Source: Zingiber officinale
Taxonomy: Eukaryota; Streptophyta; Magnoliopsida; Zingiberales; Zingiberaceae
Assembly (NCBI RefSeq): GCF_018446385.1
Contig: NC_056001.1
Span: forward strand, 108,292,436-108,356,435
Length of the DNA: 64,000 nt
Direction: 5' to 3'
A program made the position numbers and the translations under genes. The notes under the pieces were generated by a model that did not search any database, was not told where the DNA came from, and was given only the letters and a program-made list of their open reading frames with translations. Below, in pieces: positions 19,633 through 32,286 of this stretch (within the stretch, counting starts at the first letter, position 1; each line of letters begins with the position of its first letter).

Positions 19633-22600
19633 ATAAGCAGAGAACTTCTTTGATTGGTTCAACGAAGTAGGGCAGATCTTCGACTATAAACAAGTTCCTT
19701 ATCGGATGAAGGTAAAGTTGATTGTCATCAAACTCAAGGGACAAGCATCAAGGTGGTGGGAGCAATTACGGCGCTCACGAGAAAAACAAGGCAAATCCCA
19801 AATAACTGACTATGAGAGGATGAAAAAAAAGATGAGGGAACACTTTCTCCCTTTCGGCTACACCCAAACTCTATTCCAGTGACCACTCATTGAGATAGCG
19901 AAATCGATCGAAGAGTATACAGATGAGTTCTACTAGTTGGTTGCCAAAATAACTTATCTAAGTCAGAGGGGCAAATGGTGGCATGATACTTGGGGTTGCG
20001 TCAGACCTTGCAAGATGTCCTCAGCCATCATTCATTGTAGACGGTTTCAGAGGCTTTCTAGTGTTCAATGGTGGTTGAAAAGCAGCAAAATCGAAAATCA
20101 ATAAGTAGAGGCGACCAAAACAAACGACCAGTTTGCCATCAGGATTCTAGTGCTTCATATAACAACCATCATAGGTTAATTCTAAGGGCCTTTTAGGTGT
20201 TATCATTGTGATGAACAGGGACATAGAGTAAACCAATGTAGGAAACCTGCTCCTACGGATTAGAAAGGTAAAAAATTTATTGATCGAGGGAGATGTGTAA
20301 AAAGAGACAACAACAATTATAGAACTAGTGTATGAAGCTAATGACATGCTTTACGATGATGGCCATAAGACTTTGGTTATTCATAAGAGTTTACTAAATC
20401 CCAAGGATGATTCAGGGGATGAGTGGTTGAAAACCAATATTTTCATACTACATACACCATCACGGATAAAGTCTGTAAGATAATTATCGACAGCGATAAT
20501 TGTGAGAACGTAGTATTCAAAGATGTTGTCCAAAAATTGCAATTGAGGATGACACTGCATCCTAAGTCGTATAAGTTGTCGTGGCTGGATAAAGATAGTA
20601 AGGTAAAAATAGACAGATAATGTCTTGTACCATTTTTAATTGATAGCAAATATTTTGATAGTGTTTGGTGTTATGTAATGACCATGGATGCATGTCATAT
20701 ACTGTTGAAGTAGCCTTAGAAGTTGACAAAAGTGTCATCCATGATGGATGGATAAATAATTATACCCTTCACATCAAAGGAAAGAAGATTGTATTGGTGC
20801 TGCGATGAAATTATAATTGAAGACGGAGCGTCATCCTAAGCCATATAAATTGTGGTGGCTGAATAAAGACAATGAAGCAATAGTAGACAGACGATGTCTC
20901 GTACCTTGTTTAATTGATAGTAAATATTTTGGTAGCGTTTAGTGTGATGTGATGACTATGGATGCATGTCATGTACTATTGGGACGACCTTGGTAGTATG
21001 ACCAAATCGTTATCCACGATGGATAGATGAATACTTATACCCTCACATTAAAGGAAAAAAGATTGTATTGGTGTTGCAGTGAGAAGAAACCACTCCAATT
21101 CTAGTAGCCAACACTATTAATTTGCTTTCTTTATCCAGGTTTTTAGATGAAATAGAGCATGTCAACATTTTCTATGCTTTGTTGCCTTGCCAGAACGATG
21201 TCATAGCCATAGATGTTGTCTTACCAGCCGAAGTACAAGAGTTGCTAGCGGACTTTGCCGAATTGATGCCAGAAGATTTTCCTATTGGGTTGCCACCTAT
21301 AAGAGATATTCAATATCATATTGATCTTGTTCGAAGGTCAAGTTTGCCTAATCGATCAGCCTAAGAAAACCATAGAATTACAACATCAGGTGGTGGGGTT
21401 TCTAAAAACGGGTCACATCCATGGGAGCATGAGCCTCTGTGCAGTTCCTGCCCTACTAGTAATGAAGAAAAATAACTCGTGACATATGTGTGTTGACAGT
21501 GTCGTCAATAAGATTACAGTGAATGCATGTTTCTAATTCCTTACTTGGAAGACATGTTGGATCAACTTTCTAATTCTAGGTCTTCTCAAAAATTGACCTT
21601 AAAAGAGGATACCACCAAATCAGAATAAGGGCAGGAGATGAATGGAAGACAACATTCAAGTTGCAACATGAGCTATATAATTGAATAGTCATGATTTTTG
21701 GATTGTCCAATGCACCCAACACATTCATGAGGTTTATGCATCAAATCTTGTGGCCTTTTATGAGAGAGTTTGTGGTAGTTTACTTTGATGGCATTCTTAT
21801 CTACAATCCGACATGGGCATCAAAATTTGATCACCTTTGTGCTATTTTTGAAAAACAAAAAATGGAGTGCTTATTTGTCAACAAGAAGTGTTCTTTCCTT
21901 ACTACATCGATAACTTTCCTTTACTATATTGTATTTATTGATGGTGTGCACGTAGATTAAGCAAAGATAGATGCAAGCTTGGAGTGGCCTCAGCCGAGGA
22001 CCTTAAATGAAGTCAGAAGTTTCTATGGCTTGGATTTTTTCTACCATTGATTCATCAAAAATTTCAGCACTCTAATTACTCCCATCACCAAGTCTCTCAA
22101 GGAACGAGATTTCAAGTGATCTAAAGAAGAAAAGGCTAGTTTTCAACTAGTCAAGCAGAAGATGACTGAGGCATCAATTCTAGCAGTTCCTAATCTTGAA
22201 AAAGTATTTAACTGTGATGCATTTAACATTGGTATAAGGGTTATTTTGAGTCAGTCGAACTAGGTGTCCAGTTGGTTTCTTCAGTGAGAAGATGTTCGAA
22301 TCCAATAAGAATTATTTTACCTACTACTTAAAGTTTTATGTCATTGTTTAGTTCTTGAAGCATTGGTGTCACTACATATTACAGAAGAAGTTCATCTTGC
22401 TTACTGATCACGAAACCTTGAAGTACATCAATGGTCAACACAAGTTGAGTAAGCGGCATGCCAAGTAAGTGACTTATTTGCAAAAGTTTGCCTTTACACT
22501 GAGACACCAAGCTAGGAATCTGAATTGAGTCGCAAATGTCCTGAGTCATAGCTCTTCATTGCTTACCACCATGAGTACTAAAGTTGTAGGCTTTGAAATT

Positions 22601-23829
22601 TACACAAATATGTATACAGTCGACCCATCATTTGGAAGGATATTCCAAGAGATACATGATGGTCTCTGTCACAATTTTATTTTGCATAATGATTATCCAT
22701 TTCATGGATTGCAGTTATATGTCCCAGATTGTTCACTGAGGTATCAAATTATAAGTGAACATTATAATGAGGAGCACTTTGAATGTGATAAAACGTTGCC
22801 CCTTATTTTTACTAATTTTTATTGACCCAAATTGACCAGTGATGTGACTCAATTTGTAGACCGATATTTTGTATGCCAGCGGTCTAAGGAGATTCTCACA
22901 AATGTAGACTTGTACACTCCCTTACCTGTTCCTAAAGATCTTTGGTTCAATGTTAGCACGTATTTTGTATTGGGATTACCAGTACCCAACGATCATCGGA
23001 TTCTATTCTTGTTGTAGTTGATAGATTTTCAAAGATGATACATTTTGTACCTTGCAGAAAGACTATAGATGATGTTCGGATTGCCCATCTTTCCAAGGAG
23101 ATCGTACGTTTATATAACATTCCTCGATCCATGACTTCAAACCATAATACTAAGTTTATCAGCCATTTCTGAAAGAGCTTATAATTGGAAATACAATTGA
23201 ACTTTAGTAGGTCTACCACTCCCAAACAGATGGTCAAACTTAGGCAGTGAATCAGAGTTTGGGCAATCTTCTGAGATGTCTAACAAGACTAAGCCAAAGC
23301 AATGGGACTTGGCATTACCTCAAACAGAGTTTATCTACGATAAATCAAGAAACAAGACCACATATTTGAGTCCTTTTGAGGTTGTCTATAGGAGGAATCC
23401 ATCCGAAGTCCTAGACTTACCCCATGTTCCACGTATATGATGATTTAGTCCTAAAATAGATAAGATGGTAGAGCATCTTTGGGGCATTCTTGAGTAGGTG
23501 AAACTAGCAATTCTTAAGAGTAATACCAAGTACAAGACTTGGGTTGATAGTCATCATCGTCAAGTACTTTTTTAGGTCAGATATTTTGTTTGAACTGTAT
23601 TAACTCGTGATCATTTCCATTTCGACGAGTATAATAAGCTGAAAGATCAAAAAATTGGACCATGTGAGATACTATAGAAAATCAACTACAATGTCTATAA
23701 GTTGCACGTTCTTAGATATTTCAAAACTTCTGATGTATTTATTGTGAAGCACTTGACTTCTTATTCTGTGGACACTGGTGATATCACTATGAACTTGAGG
23801 ACGAGTTATTTTCAACCCAGGACGACTAA
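19633..23829 (+). pseudogene. Gypsy A gag-pol remnant
   Basis: Gag resumes with 'FFDWFNEVGQIFDY' and 'ASRWWEQL', then a zinc knuckle CYHCDEQGHRVNQC at about 20203. Further on are aspartic-protease-like pieces, an RT region with '[20 protein letters not shown]', and a box YFDGILIYN at about 21781 where the catalytic second Asp of YFDD is Gly. 'LLTDHETLKYINGQH' (RNase H, about 22400) and an integrase region with 'YFVCQRSKE' follow. The segments 20520-20700 and 20815-20990 are diverged near-copies of each other, so part of the protease region is duplicated. Stops and frameshifts are frequent. Confidence 0.8.
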
Positions 23830-24228
23830 TGCAGGACCAATATAAAAGTACTCAATTTTTAACGGGTCATAACTTTTGACTCTGGATTCAAAATCAGATT
23901 TTGTCTGTGCTCATGCGTGTAGAATTTAAAGATCTATATTTATTATCGGAGAACTCGTAACCATCAAGTTTCAAGTTCAAAAAACACCATTTAGAACCTT
24001 TTCAAAAGATCCAAATGTTTTTTTTTCTATTTTTAATAATTTTTATTTTTATAGTAAGTGTCTTATTTAGCTATTCGAGAAATTATTCTCTATTCTTATT
24101 ATTTTTTTATTTTGGTAAAACTTATATAAAGACGGATTTCTTTTTATTTTCGTTGGTTTTTTTTCTACCTTCTCCCTATTCTCTTTTTTCATCAGCATGT
24201 AAGATAATTGTCATCCTATCCTATGTCA
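23830..24228 (+). repeat. Gypsy A 3' LTR
   Basis: It starts TGCAGGACCAATATAAAA directly after the pol remnant and ends CCTATGTCA. It matches the 5' LTR at 1700. From 24229 to about 25230 the sequence is AT-rich, with no gene recognised; it is the upstream region of the next gene. Confidence 0.8.
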
Positions 24229-25240
24229 AGTCTAAAGAGACTAGTATCGAACTCATTGTATAATTAATTAACTATATGCACATTATGCCAGAAGTTCATG
24301 TTAATTAAATCTACTAATAGTCAAAAGAAGAAGCTCTTTAACGTGCAAAGCTTGCATTCTTGTTTGCAGTGCATCTTCACTCTGATCAATATTTTTAATG
24401 TAGAGAATCACTTTCAGCTTTCAATTATGTGTTCTCTTTCAAGTAAAGAAAGGTTCGGCAAGACTTTAGTTTTAGTATTATATATATAAAATTTCGATCC
24501 GTAATTGTCATGCACGACTGAGTGAGTCAAGGCGTCCGAAAATGAGTCAGACGTCTAGAAACAAGTCGGCGCATCCAGAAAGTGAGTCGCGGGGAACCGG
24601 ACAGGCATTTTCTTAGAGTTTTCCGTTAGCTTTTTGACCATGACCGTGACTATACGGGTATTAAACGATGCAAGAGCAAGGAAATGCTGAATTAATTTCT
24701 CATTTGTTGGATTCTATACACATGCACACTTCCACACGCTTCAAAAGGAGAATTTTCGTCCATGAAGAAACACATGATCAGTTGTTGTAGACTACTGTTA
24801 GATCGAACTTTCCAGGAAATGCCATTTGCCACTGATACTTTTATTTTTTAAAAAAATGATATAAAATTATTTTCTTAACACTAAACATTGACATTTAGTG
24901 TTAAATTTTTATAGTGAGCAATCCCAAAGTCATACATGCGTCCAAGGTCTAGCTAAACCCTAAATTCATGGTTTCCCCACTAGCCCACAGCTCCAGATCA
25001 AACAAAAGAAAAGAAGAAAAATCCATAATTAATTAATTAGAGAGAGGGATCAGCTGTCCCATCTCAAACAGGACATCGGAAGCAAGTGCGCGAGTGCGTG
25101 TTCCGGATCCGACGTGGATCCCATGCGGATGGGCCCCGCCGGGTTCGCTTTATCACTGGTGATTTGGTGGGGGAGAGGTTGGGGGGGGAAATGCACGCGT
25201 GTCACTTCTTCGTCTCGGTTACCATGCAACTGCTCGAGCC

Positions 25241-25250
25241 TTTATAAAAT
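25241..25250 (+). promoter_or_regulatory. Probable TATA box of the TPP gene
   Basis: TTTATAAAAT lies about 180 bases before the start codon. A transcription start near 25272 would give a leader of about 150 bases. There is no upstream ATG in that interval. Confidence 0.6.
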
Positions 25251-25424
25251 CCCCGCCAATGGCAGCACTCCTCGTTCCAAGTTCTCCTATTGCTCCCTGC
25301 GCGCTTCTGCCCACGGGGAGAGAAATCGGAGAAGATCGCCAGGCCTCTCATCGATTTCTGTTCCCGCTGCTTTCTTTTTCGGCGGTAGGCGCAGGGCAGA
25401 AACAGAGCTAGTTTGCGTGATATC

Positions 25425-27207
25425 ATGGTGAAGCAGAGTGTCATCGTCCCCGAGGAGATCGCCATCCCCGCCGCGGTGGCGATGGCGGAACCGCCGGCCC
25501 ACCTCCCTTCCTTCCCGCCGCCGCGATCCTCCAGTCTCGGCCTCCGCCGCGCCGGCTACAACAAGCTGTTCCTGAGCCAGCCCGACGTGGCCAGCGGGAG
25601 GTCCAGCACATTGGTCGACTCCATGCGGGCCTCCTCCCCCACCCACCCGAAGGAGGCCTCCGCCTTCCTCTCCTCCTTGCCCGACGCCGAGTACAAGGAC
25701 TGGCTGGTAATTAACTAAAGCCCTGCTTCCGAAACTGTCCTGTTTTCATTTTGTGACAATGGTGCTCATTTGGCGGGAATTGCGTGGCGCAGACGCAGCA
25801 CCCGTCGGCGCTGAGCAACTTCGAGGACGTCGTCGCGGCATCGAAGGGGAAGCAGATGGTGATGTTCCTCGACTACGACGGCACTCTGGCCCCTATCGTC
25901 GACGACCCCGACCGTGCCTTCATGTCGGAGCCGGTGAGTCCTCACAAAAGAAATACTTTCCATGAAAAAAAAAATCCAAATTGCGTGTTAATCGCGACAT
26001 GAATTCAGATGAGGGAGGCCGTTCGAGACGTGGCGAGGCATTTCCCAACTGCCATCGTGAGTGGGAGATGCAGGAACAAGGTGAGAGCTTCCTTGTCTTC
26101 TTCTCTACACATGTCCAAGGTTGAAGTCACTATGACTCTGTTTCTCATGAACTCACCCTGATATGCATGTTTAGGTGTTCAATTTTGTACGATTGAAGGA
26201 GTTGTACTATGCTGGGAGCCACGGCATGGACATAAAAGGTCCTAGCAAAAGCACCAAACATACAAAATCAAAGGTCTGTCTCTACCTCTGCACTCGAACA
26301 CTACCATTTTTTATTGCCCTCGACAGTTTACTGATCCCTGCTCGTGCTCTGTGGATGTATGTAGGGCAACCCTGTTTTGTTTCAACCAGCCAGCGAGTTC
26401 CTTCCTATGATGGATGAGGTACAAGAACAATGTGTTTTTGTTTCAGCAAACAGTTAATTAAGCTGTGCTGATCATTTCATCTCCTTGCTTGAAGGTGTAT
26501 AAAGCACTGGTAGAGAAGACAAAGTTCATCCAAGGATCCAGAGTTGAAAACAACACGTTCACTTTATCAGTTCATTACCGATGCGTCGAGGAGAAGGTCA
26601 AAATTAAAACTCTTCATCATCTGGTTCATTTATGGTCGATAATCACATTTCTTACTGAATTATTTGCAGATATGGAACTCATTGTCTGAGCTAGTCCGTT
26701 CAGTGCTCAGTGACTACCCAGAGCTCCGGCTCACAGTAGGAAGAAAGGTGTTGGAGATTCGCCCGAGTATCGAATGGGACAAGGGGAAGGCTCTTGAATT
26801 CTTGTTAGAGTCAATAGGTAAGAGGAAGCAAGAATCTCATCTTCAATTCATCAACTTGATGCTCGATCACTTATACCGATCATCGGTATTCTCTTTGTTT
26901 GTAGGATTTGTGAATTACAACAATGTGTTTCCAGTGTACATAGGAGATGACCGTACTGATGAAGATGCTTTCAAGGTATCTTAACCTTTTGAATTTCTGT
27001 TAAATTAACTGAATTTCTGGTAACTGAATCATACTCACTGGGTTGCACTAATCTCAGGTATTGTGCGAAAGAGGACAGGGTGTAGGGATCCTTGTTTCTA
27101 AGTTTGCAAAGGAAACAAATGCATCCTACTCTCTTCAAGAACCATCTGAGGTTAACAAGTTTTTGCGTCGGCTCGTCGCATGGAAGAAGCTCCACTTGAA
27201 GGAATGA
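25425..27207 (+). CDS. TPP: Trehalose-6-phosphate phosphatase
   Basis: The enzyme removes phosphate from trehalose-6-phosphate, a sugar-status signal in plants. I model nine coding exons: 25425-25706, 25793-25933, 26009-26080, 26175-26273, 26365-26418, 26495-26596, 26670-26817, 26905-26975 and 27058-27207. All have GT..AG borders and consistent phases, giving 372 residues, normal for plant TPPs. HAD-type motifs are present: [11 protein letters not shown] (about residue 120, with the nucleophile Asp of DxDxT), [21 protein letters not shown], and [11 protein letters not shown] (about 313-323). The N-terminal 90 residues are variable and Pro/Ser-rich, as usual. It appears intact. It stands alone between transposon blocks, and I see no neighbour of related function. 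Confidence 0.95.
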
Positions 27208-28930
27208 TATCAGAGTTGTTAGCTGAGGAAAAAAGACTAGATGACAACACTAGTTTTGTGATCTTAACTATGAGGATGTTATCACCTCGGTTTAGTCTAC
27301 TACTTCTATTAATCCTTTTTCCTGCCAAGAACTGTAACTACTAATATGTGCAAGATGAGTATGTACGTACCTAGAAATCTTGCAAAATGTCACTCCAGCC
27401 TATGTATTGTCTGATCTTCACCAGATCTCCCTTTTTAATGTAAATTATGCATGATGCAATGACAAAGATGATTCTTCCTGATGATTTATGATCACGAATC
27501 TTGTTGAGTAACTACCCCACAAGCCACAGTGCTACAGTGGGATGCATAGTTTTTTTCTATTGATGAAAGTTGTGAACTTAGTTTCTTGCTAAGGGATCCA
27601 AAGATACATCCCCGATTTAAAGTGTTGGTAGATGCTCAGAAATGGTTTAGCCTGTGCTGCCAAAACGAGGTGCAAAACAATATTGGACCAACAATTGCAG
27701 TTTCCCATGGTACTTGGACTTTACATCAAAAGCTGTGATTTATGTGCCCATGCTCGTGAAGGAACAAGGACAAAAGGTTTGGGTAGATACTTCTGCTTCT
27801 CTCTTGGGAGGAACAACGAGACAACAATAATCGCCATTAATTTCTCAACTCCTGTCTCAGTTTGGACATGTTTCGTTTGGCCAGGAAAAGGAAACAGTAG
27901 TGTTTGGTTGAGTTGAGGGAGGAGTTGGAATCCACTCATGGGGATCGATCATCAACCAATAATTAACACTAAGCTCTGTCTTTAGCTGCCAGCCAGCCAG
28001 CCATTTCAGGCGTGGAAAGGTGGCGGTGGCCTCTGGAACCGGACCATGATTGATGCAAAGGGAGGAGACATTAATTGGGGTGGGGGGCTCAAATAATTGG
28101 GGGGCAAAGCCCTCAATCAAACAGGTGCAATGCACCAGGGATTAATGCATGCAACACACGCACACGCAGCACTGCACCTTCAGTTGTTTTTATGGAATGC
28201 AGATGATGAGATCGATCGATGCCGCATGTCTTCGCAGTTAAGACATGTCGCCTGCTCCGGTGGTACTGCAACCAAACTTAAAAAAAAAAAAAGAAAGAAG
28301 AAGAAGAAGAAAGGCATCGGCCACATGGTGGCAGACAGGAGACAACCCAGAGCAGGCAGGCATGTCGAAGCTATACACATGCAGGCAGAGGTGGTCCATG
28401 GCGACGTGTGCTGCATGGGAAGGAGAAGGACTGCTGCGGGATTCAAAGCCATGGTTGATGCCACAGCTCTCCTCAGTCCTCTCCCTCTGTTACAATACAA
28501 GTACCGAGTGAGTGATCGATCAGTGGATTGAGACTTGGGAGCTATTCAGCACGGCAAAGATGGAGAAACAATACGCATCACAGAGATTGAGGTCAAACCT
28601 CAGACTGTGCACGTGGCACGTGTATTACTCAACTTCTGGATTAGGTTCCGGCACCCATCTCTGTCATAGGGAAGAAACACAACGCACTGTTATGGGCTTT
28701 TATTCGTGGGCCTCAGCAAGGCTTTACCCATATTGGTACTTCAGAAATTGAACCGTGACCTAAATTATTATTATTATCAACGTCTGCATTTATAATTGGA
28801 ATAAAATGTCTCATCCAGCGTTCCCGTCAATTCGTCCTAAAGTCAACACGAAAGAGATAAATCACGGATGACTATTAACCTTTAGAATAGTGACTAGTAT
28901 ATAAAGGAGATATTTATCTCGGTTACACCT
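27208..28930. other. Intergenic region downstream of TPP
   Basis: No credible gene is visible on either strand. The first ~300 bases are probably the TPP 3' UTR. A short perfect inverted repeat CATGTCTT/AAGACATG occurs near 28227-28249, and a GA/A-rich microsatellite lies at 28277-28312. Confidence 0.6.
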
Positions 28931-28933
28931 CGA

Positions 28934-29519
28934 CTACGTTTGGCTGGGTATAATGTAATCTAGCTTGATTACATTACTACGTTTAGTAATGTAATGTATG
29001 TAATCTTTTGTTACAAGAGTGCTTACATTATTTTGTTTGGTATTCATTCTTTTTTATAAGGAATGTAATTCATATTATTGTAAAATGACAAAAATATCCC
29101 GTGATCTCTACCGATGGTCGTCGCACCTCTGCTGGAGCTTGCGGCAACGAGTAACCGCCTCCGTTGGCCTCCTCCGTCGGTCGCCGACCGTCACCACCGG
29201 TAACTGCCGGCCACCGATGATGGTGACGACCGCCGCCGTCGACGGCCGACGACGGTGGGCGGCGACGGCGGTCGACGACATTGGGCGACGACCGTGGTAG
29301 ACTAGGAATATATTTGAGATTTAAATTTTGGTTAAATAGTGACCTCGTAATGTAATCGGATTACATAATATTTACTTTATAATCTAGATTACAAAATTTC
29401 ATTATCTTTTGTAATCCAGATTACATTACATTACAAGTTTAAAACTAAACAAAATAATCAACCTTATAATATAATCCTGATTATATTACAAGACAGATTA
29501 CATCTTACCAAACGTAATC
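28934..29519. mobile_element. MITE-like element with a GC-rich core
   Basis: The ends are inverted: CTACGTTTGG..ATGTAATCT on the left, and AGATTACATCTTACCAAACG then TAATC on the right. Further inverted GTAATC/GATTAC motifs lie inside each arm. The middle (about 29095-29300) is strikingly GC-rich (GTCGACGGCCGACGACGG) in contrast with the AT-rich arms and may be a captured fragment. No transposase is present and the target duplication is unclear. Confidence 0.55.
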
Positions 29520-30291
29520 CTCATGTGTTAGCCATTACACCATCTCAAATGACACGCTCTTCAATATTATTGAATCTTAAATCGATCATTCATTTGTATA
29601 AATAAGATAAGTCATAATTTAGTTGTTATCGTAGTTCATATAACTGGTATAATGTAAATATTATTAAATAAAATAAGTCTAATGATTTAAATTTAAAATC
29701 AACTTGTAAAAAAATTTAAAAGGGCCAAATACTGAGGATGTATAAATTTAGAAGGGAATTGATAGAGTGGAGTATTATTTGAGTTTGATCAAAAATAAAA
29801 TAAAAGACTGTGTCAGCTTAATGATTAAAAAAAGCTCAACTTTATAATAAACTCCTGCCGACGACTCCTTGAATGTCCATGAAGTTGGTCGCCATCTTCC
29901 GACTGGGCAAACCCTCGCTTGCTCCCTCTTTTTAATTCCATTAAATTTCCAGTTTCATCCCACACGCAAAACGCCCCTCAAATTTTCCAAAATGATTTGA
30001 CACATTAAATTTGTTTTTATAATATGAATACAATCTCTTTATTATAATAAATTTAATTACGTTCGTCCATATGTCTCTCGCAGTTTTCAACTTATAGAAG
30101 ACAGTGGTAAGAAAACTAGAAATGAATCGAATACCATCTATTATTATAAAACAGATATGATTACGCTCCTTTCCAGGCCGTCATAAGATTACGTTAATAA
30201 AGATAAATTATAAAATTATATTATAATTAACGGTCAAATTAATTAAAAAATAGGAGATATTTTTTTTTTCTAAAGGTATGCACATGGATAT
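29520..30291. other. AT-rich intergenic sequence
   Basis: I see no ORF, RNA gene or repeat structure that I can support in this stretch. Confidence 0.6.
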
Positions 30292-30294
30292 TAA

Positions 30295-30523
30295 AGTGGG
30301 TGTTTAGTTAAGGAGTTTGAGAACAGGAAATGTAAAAAGAGGAAAATATAAAGTTTGGATTATGGGTTTAAGGATAATAATTTGAGAATGATTTTTATAT
30401 TTATGAGAATTAATCAAACTCATATGATTAGGTAAATTTTATTTCTATTTTTATTCTTATTCTCATTTTATTTTATCATCAAATTCATACTCAGTCATTT
30501 TAATCATTTAACTAAACCCCACC
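30295..30523. mobile_element. Short PIF/Harbinger-like MITE
   Basis: About 229 bases have inverted ends AGTGGGTGTTTAGTTAA and TTAACTAAACCCCACC, flanked by TAA (30292-30294 and 30524-30526). The ends resemble those of the larger MITE at 7614-8615 (GTTTAGTT core). Confidence 0.65.
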
Positions 30524-30557
30524 TAATTTGAAAATAATAATAAATAAATTACACGAG

Positions 30558-31598
30558 TGATGTGGAGATGAGGGACCCACCCAGTGGAGGGTCATTGTCA
30601 CGGTGGAGGTCAAAGGTCAGAGTCAGGGCGGTCAATGCCCCTGTACCATCAGTCGGTCGGGCGAGTGGGCCACTCGACCAAGATAGAGAAGGTCTGATCC
30701 AACATCATCATAGCTCGGCGATGCGGTGATGAGGGGCCCACCCAGTGGAGGGTCATTGTCACGGTGGAGGTCAAAGGGCAGAGTAAGGGCGGTCAACGCC
30801 CCTGTACCATCGGGCGATTGGGCAGCCCACTCGCCCGACCGGGATAGAGAAGGTCTGATCCAACATCATCATAGCTCGGTCACATACCGAGCTTTGGACG
30901 CTCAGAGAAGTGTGTCGGTGAGGCACACGCCAAGCGGCCAGCCTCGCTCGGAGTTACATCAAACCTCGGAACTAGCCTGGCGGAGCCACGACCAAGCAGA
31001 TTACAAGTGAAGCAGAGTTTGGGCAATAGGTGGTTGGCCGAGCGGGCATCCCGCTTGACCCGCGAACAATAGCGTCCGGACGATTGATGGTTGGCCGAAT
31101 GACTCACCCGCTCGGCCCAGTAACGGACAAAAGGAGGATCTGTGATATCCTTCTGGAAGCCTGTGCCACTGATAGACGGCATGGTTGGCGGCATAGATCG
31201 TACGACGGAAGCTTCTACTGTCACGTTAGAGATATGCTCGGGTTGTTAAGGTATGGTGTCAGGGACACTTTCCTGACATATCTTTCAGGGGAAGCTTTGA
31301 GAAGTGTGCACAACTCGAGGAGCGTGCATGTGAATCTTCGGAGCCCTATATAAAGGGCCCCAAGCTTCAACGAAGGTATGCTAATTTTAACTATAGTCAC
31401 ACTGTTACTCTGTCACTCCGCTTCCTTGCACATCACAGGAGACTGATTTGAGCGTCGGAGGGTCATCGTCGGGGAACCCCTCCCTAGCTTGGCACTGACG
31501 TTGTTGTGGTTGCAAGTTCCTCTAGTGCGGAGTCCACGCACGGCCAATAGGAGCGCCACGTCTCGAGCACCCATCGCCTCGACTCTCAGACAGGATCA
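30558..31598 (+). repeat. Gypsy B 5' LTR with internal duplication
   Basis: The first 320 bases contain two tandem copies of a unit of about 160 bases that begins GATG..GGTGATGAGGG and carries 'CACCCAGTGGAGGGTCATTG'. A TATATAA box lies at 31347-31353 in CCCTATATAAAGGGCCCC. The segment after the LTR (TTTGGTGCTGCTTGTGAGAA) corresponds to the degenerate PBS region. Confidence 0.85.
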
Positions 31599-31645
31599 AA
31601 TTTGGTGCTGCTTGTGAGAAGTTTACCTGCATCCGAGCCGAGAAA

Positions 31646-31999
31646 ATGGAAGACGCTGGACGACTTCACACAGTGACGCTCACCCAAGAGGAGCTCGACA
31701 TGCTCGTACAAGCTTGAGCACAGAAGATAATCGAGCAGCAACAGCAAAAGACGTTAGCCAATCGACTGGAGCAACAGGCAACATCGGCATCAGGAGGTCG
31801 AGCGGCGCACAAGGACCGACCGGAACAGCTCTCCATCTGGGGACAAAACAGAGGGCCGACCGTCACCCATGGGGAGGCACCGCCCGCCCCGATCCATTTG
31901 ACCGGCTTTGTTCCAAACGCCTTCAGAGATCGCGCAGGCGAATCAAGAGCGGGGGTGCAACTGTTGATCAGTTATAGCGAACTCCGAGGGCATGTCTAG
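31646..31999 (+). pseudogene. Gypsy B gag, N-terminal remnant
   Basis: An ATG at 31646 opens a gag frame with 'LHTVTLTQEELDMLVQA', broken by TGA at 31715-31717. It then continues in frame through 'IHLTGFVPNAFRDRAGES' to a stop at 31997. The rest of gag and the start of the protease are absent; the viral insert begins about here. Confidence 0.7.
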
Positions 32000-32286
32000 C
32001 GAATTGCAACTGTTGATCAGTTATAGCGAAAACATGAACTGATATAGTGTCTGATTAATTGTGTCCAATAAATTTATTTTACTAAGAATTTATGGTAATA
32101 AGGCGACCGGGGAACGACGAGTGGATTGCAAAAGAACAGGTCCTAACTTGGTAACAAAGGCAAGGGATGCCGAGGTAAATCCAAGGGCACACCTGTGTGA
32201 GCAAGAAAGCTTTTAGGACCCTCTAAGCTGTAAGCCATAAGTTTGAAGAAAAATAGAATTAAAAGGGTACAATTATAATTGTGTCT

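Larger units (their letters stand above)
1700..24228 (+). mobile_element. Gypsy A: decayed Ty3/Gypsy retrotransposon hosting nested insertions
   Basis: Both LTRs begin TGCAGGACCAAT (1700 and 23830) and end ATGTCA (7087, after the CACTA insertion, and 24228). A PBS-like GATATCAAAGCGG follows the 5' LTR at about 7092. Coding remnants lie at 7113-7488 and 19646-23800 in the order gag, zinc knuckle, reverse transcriptase, RNase H, integrase. All frames are broken by many stops and shifts, so it is an old, dead copy. I could not find a clean target-site duplication. Nested inside are the CACTA element (2226-7082) and Copia C (7489-19632). Confidence 0.8.

Noticed and set aside
28220..28255. Possible miRNA precursor hairpin (CATGTCTT…AAGACATG)
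   Set aside because: The stem is only about eight base pairs, too short for a plant miRNA precursor.
28097..28531. 144-residue ORF downstream of TPP
   Set aside because: It runs through a poly-A/GA microsatellite and has no domain; no promoter or splice support.
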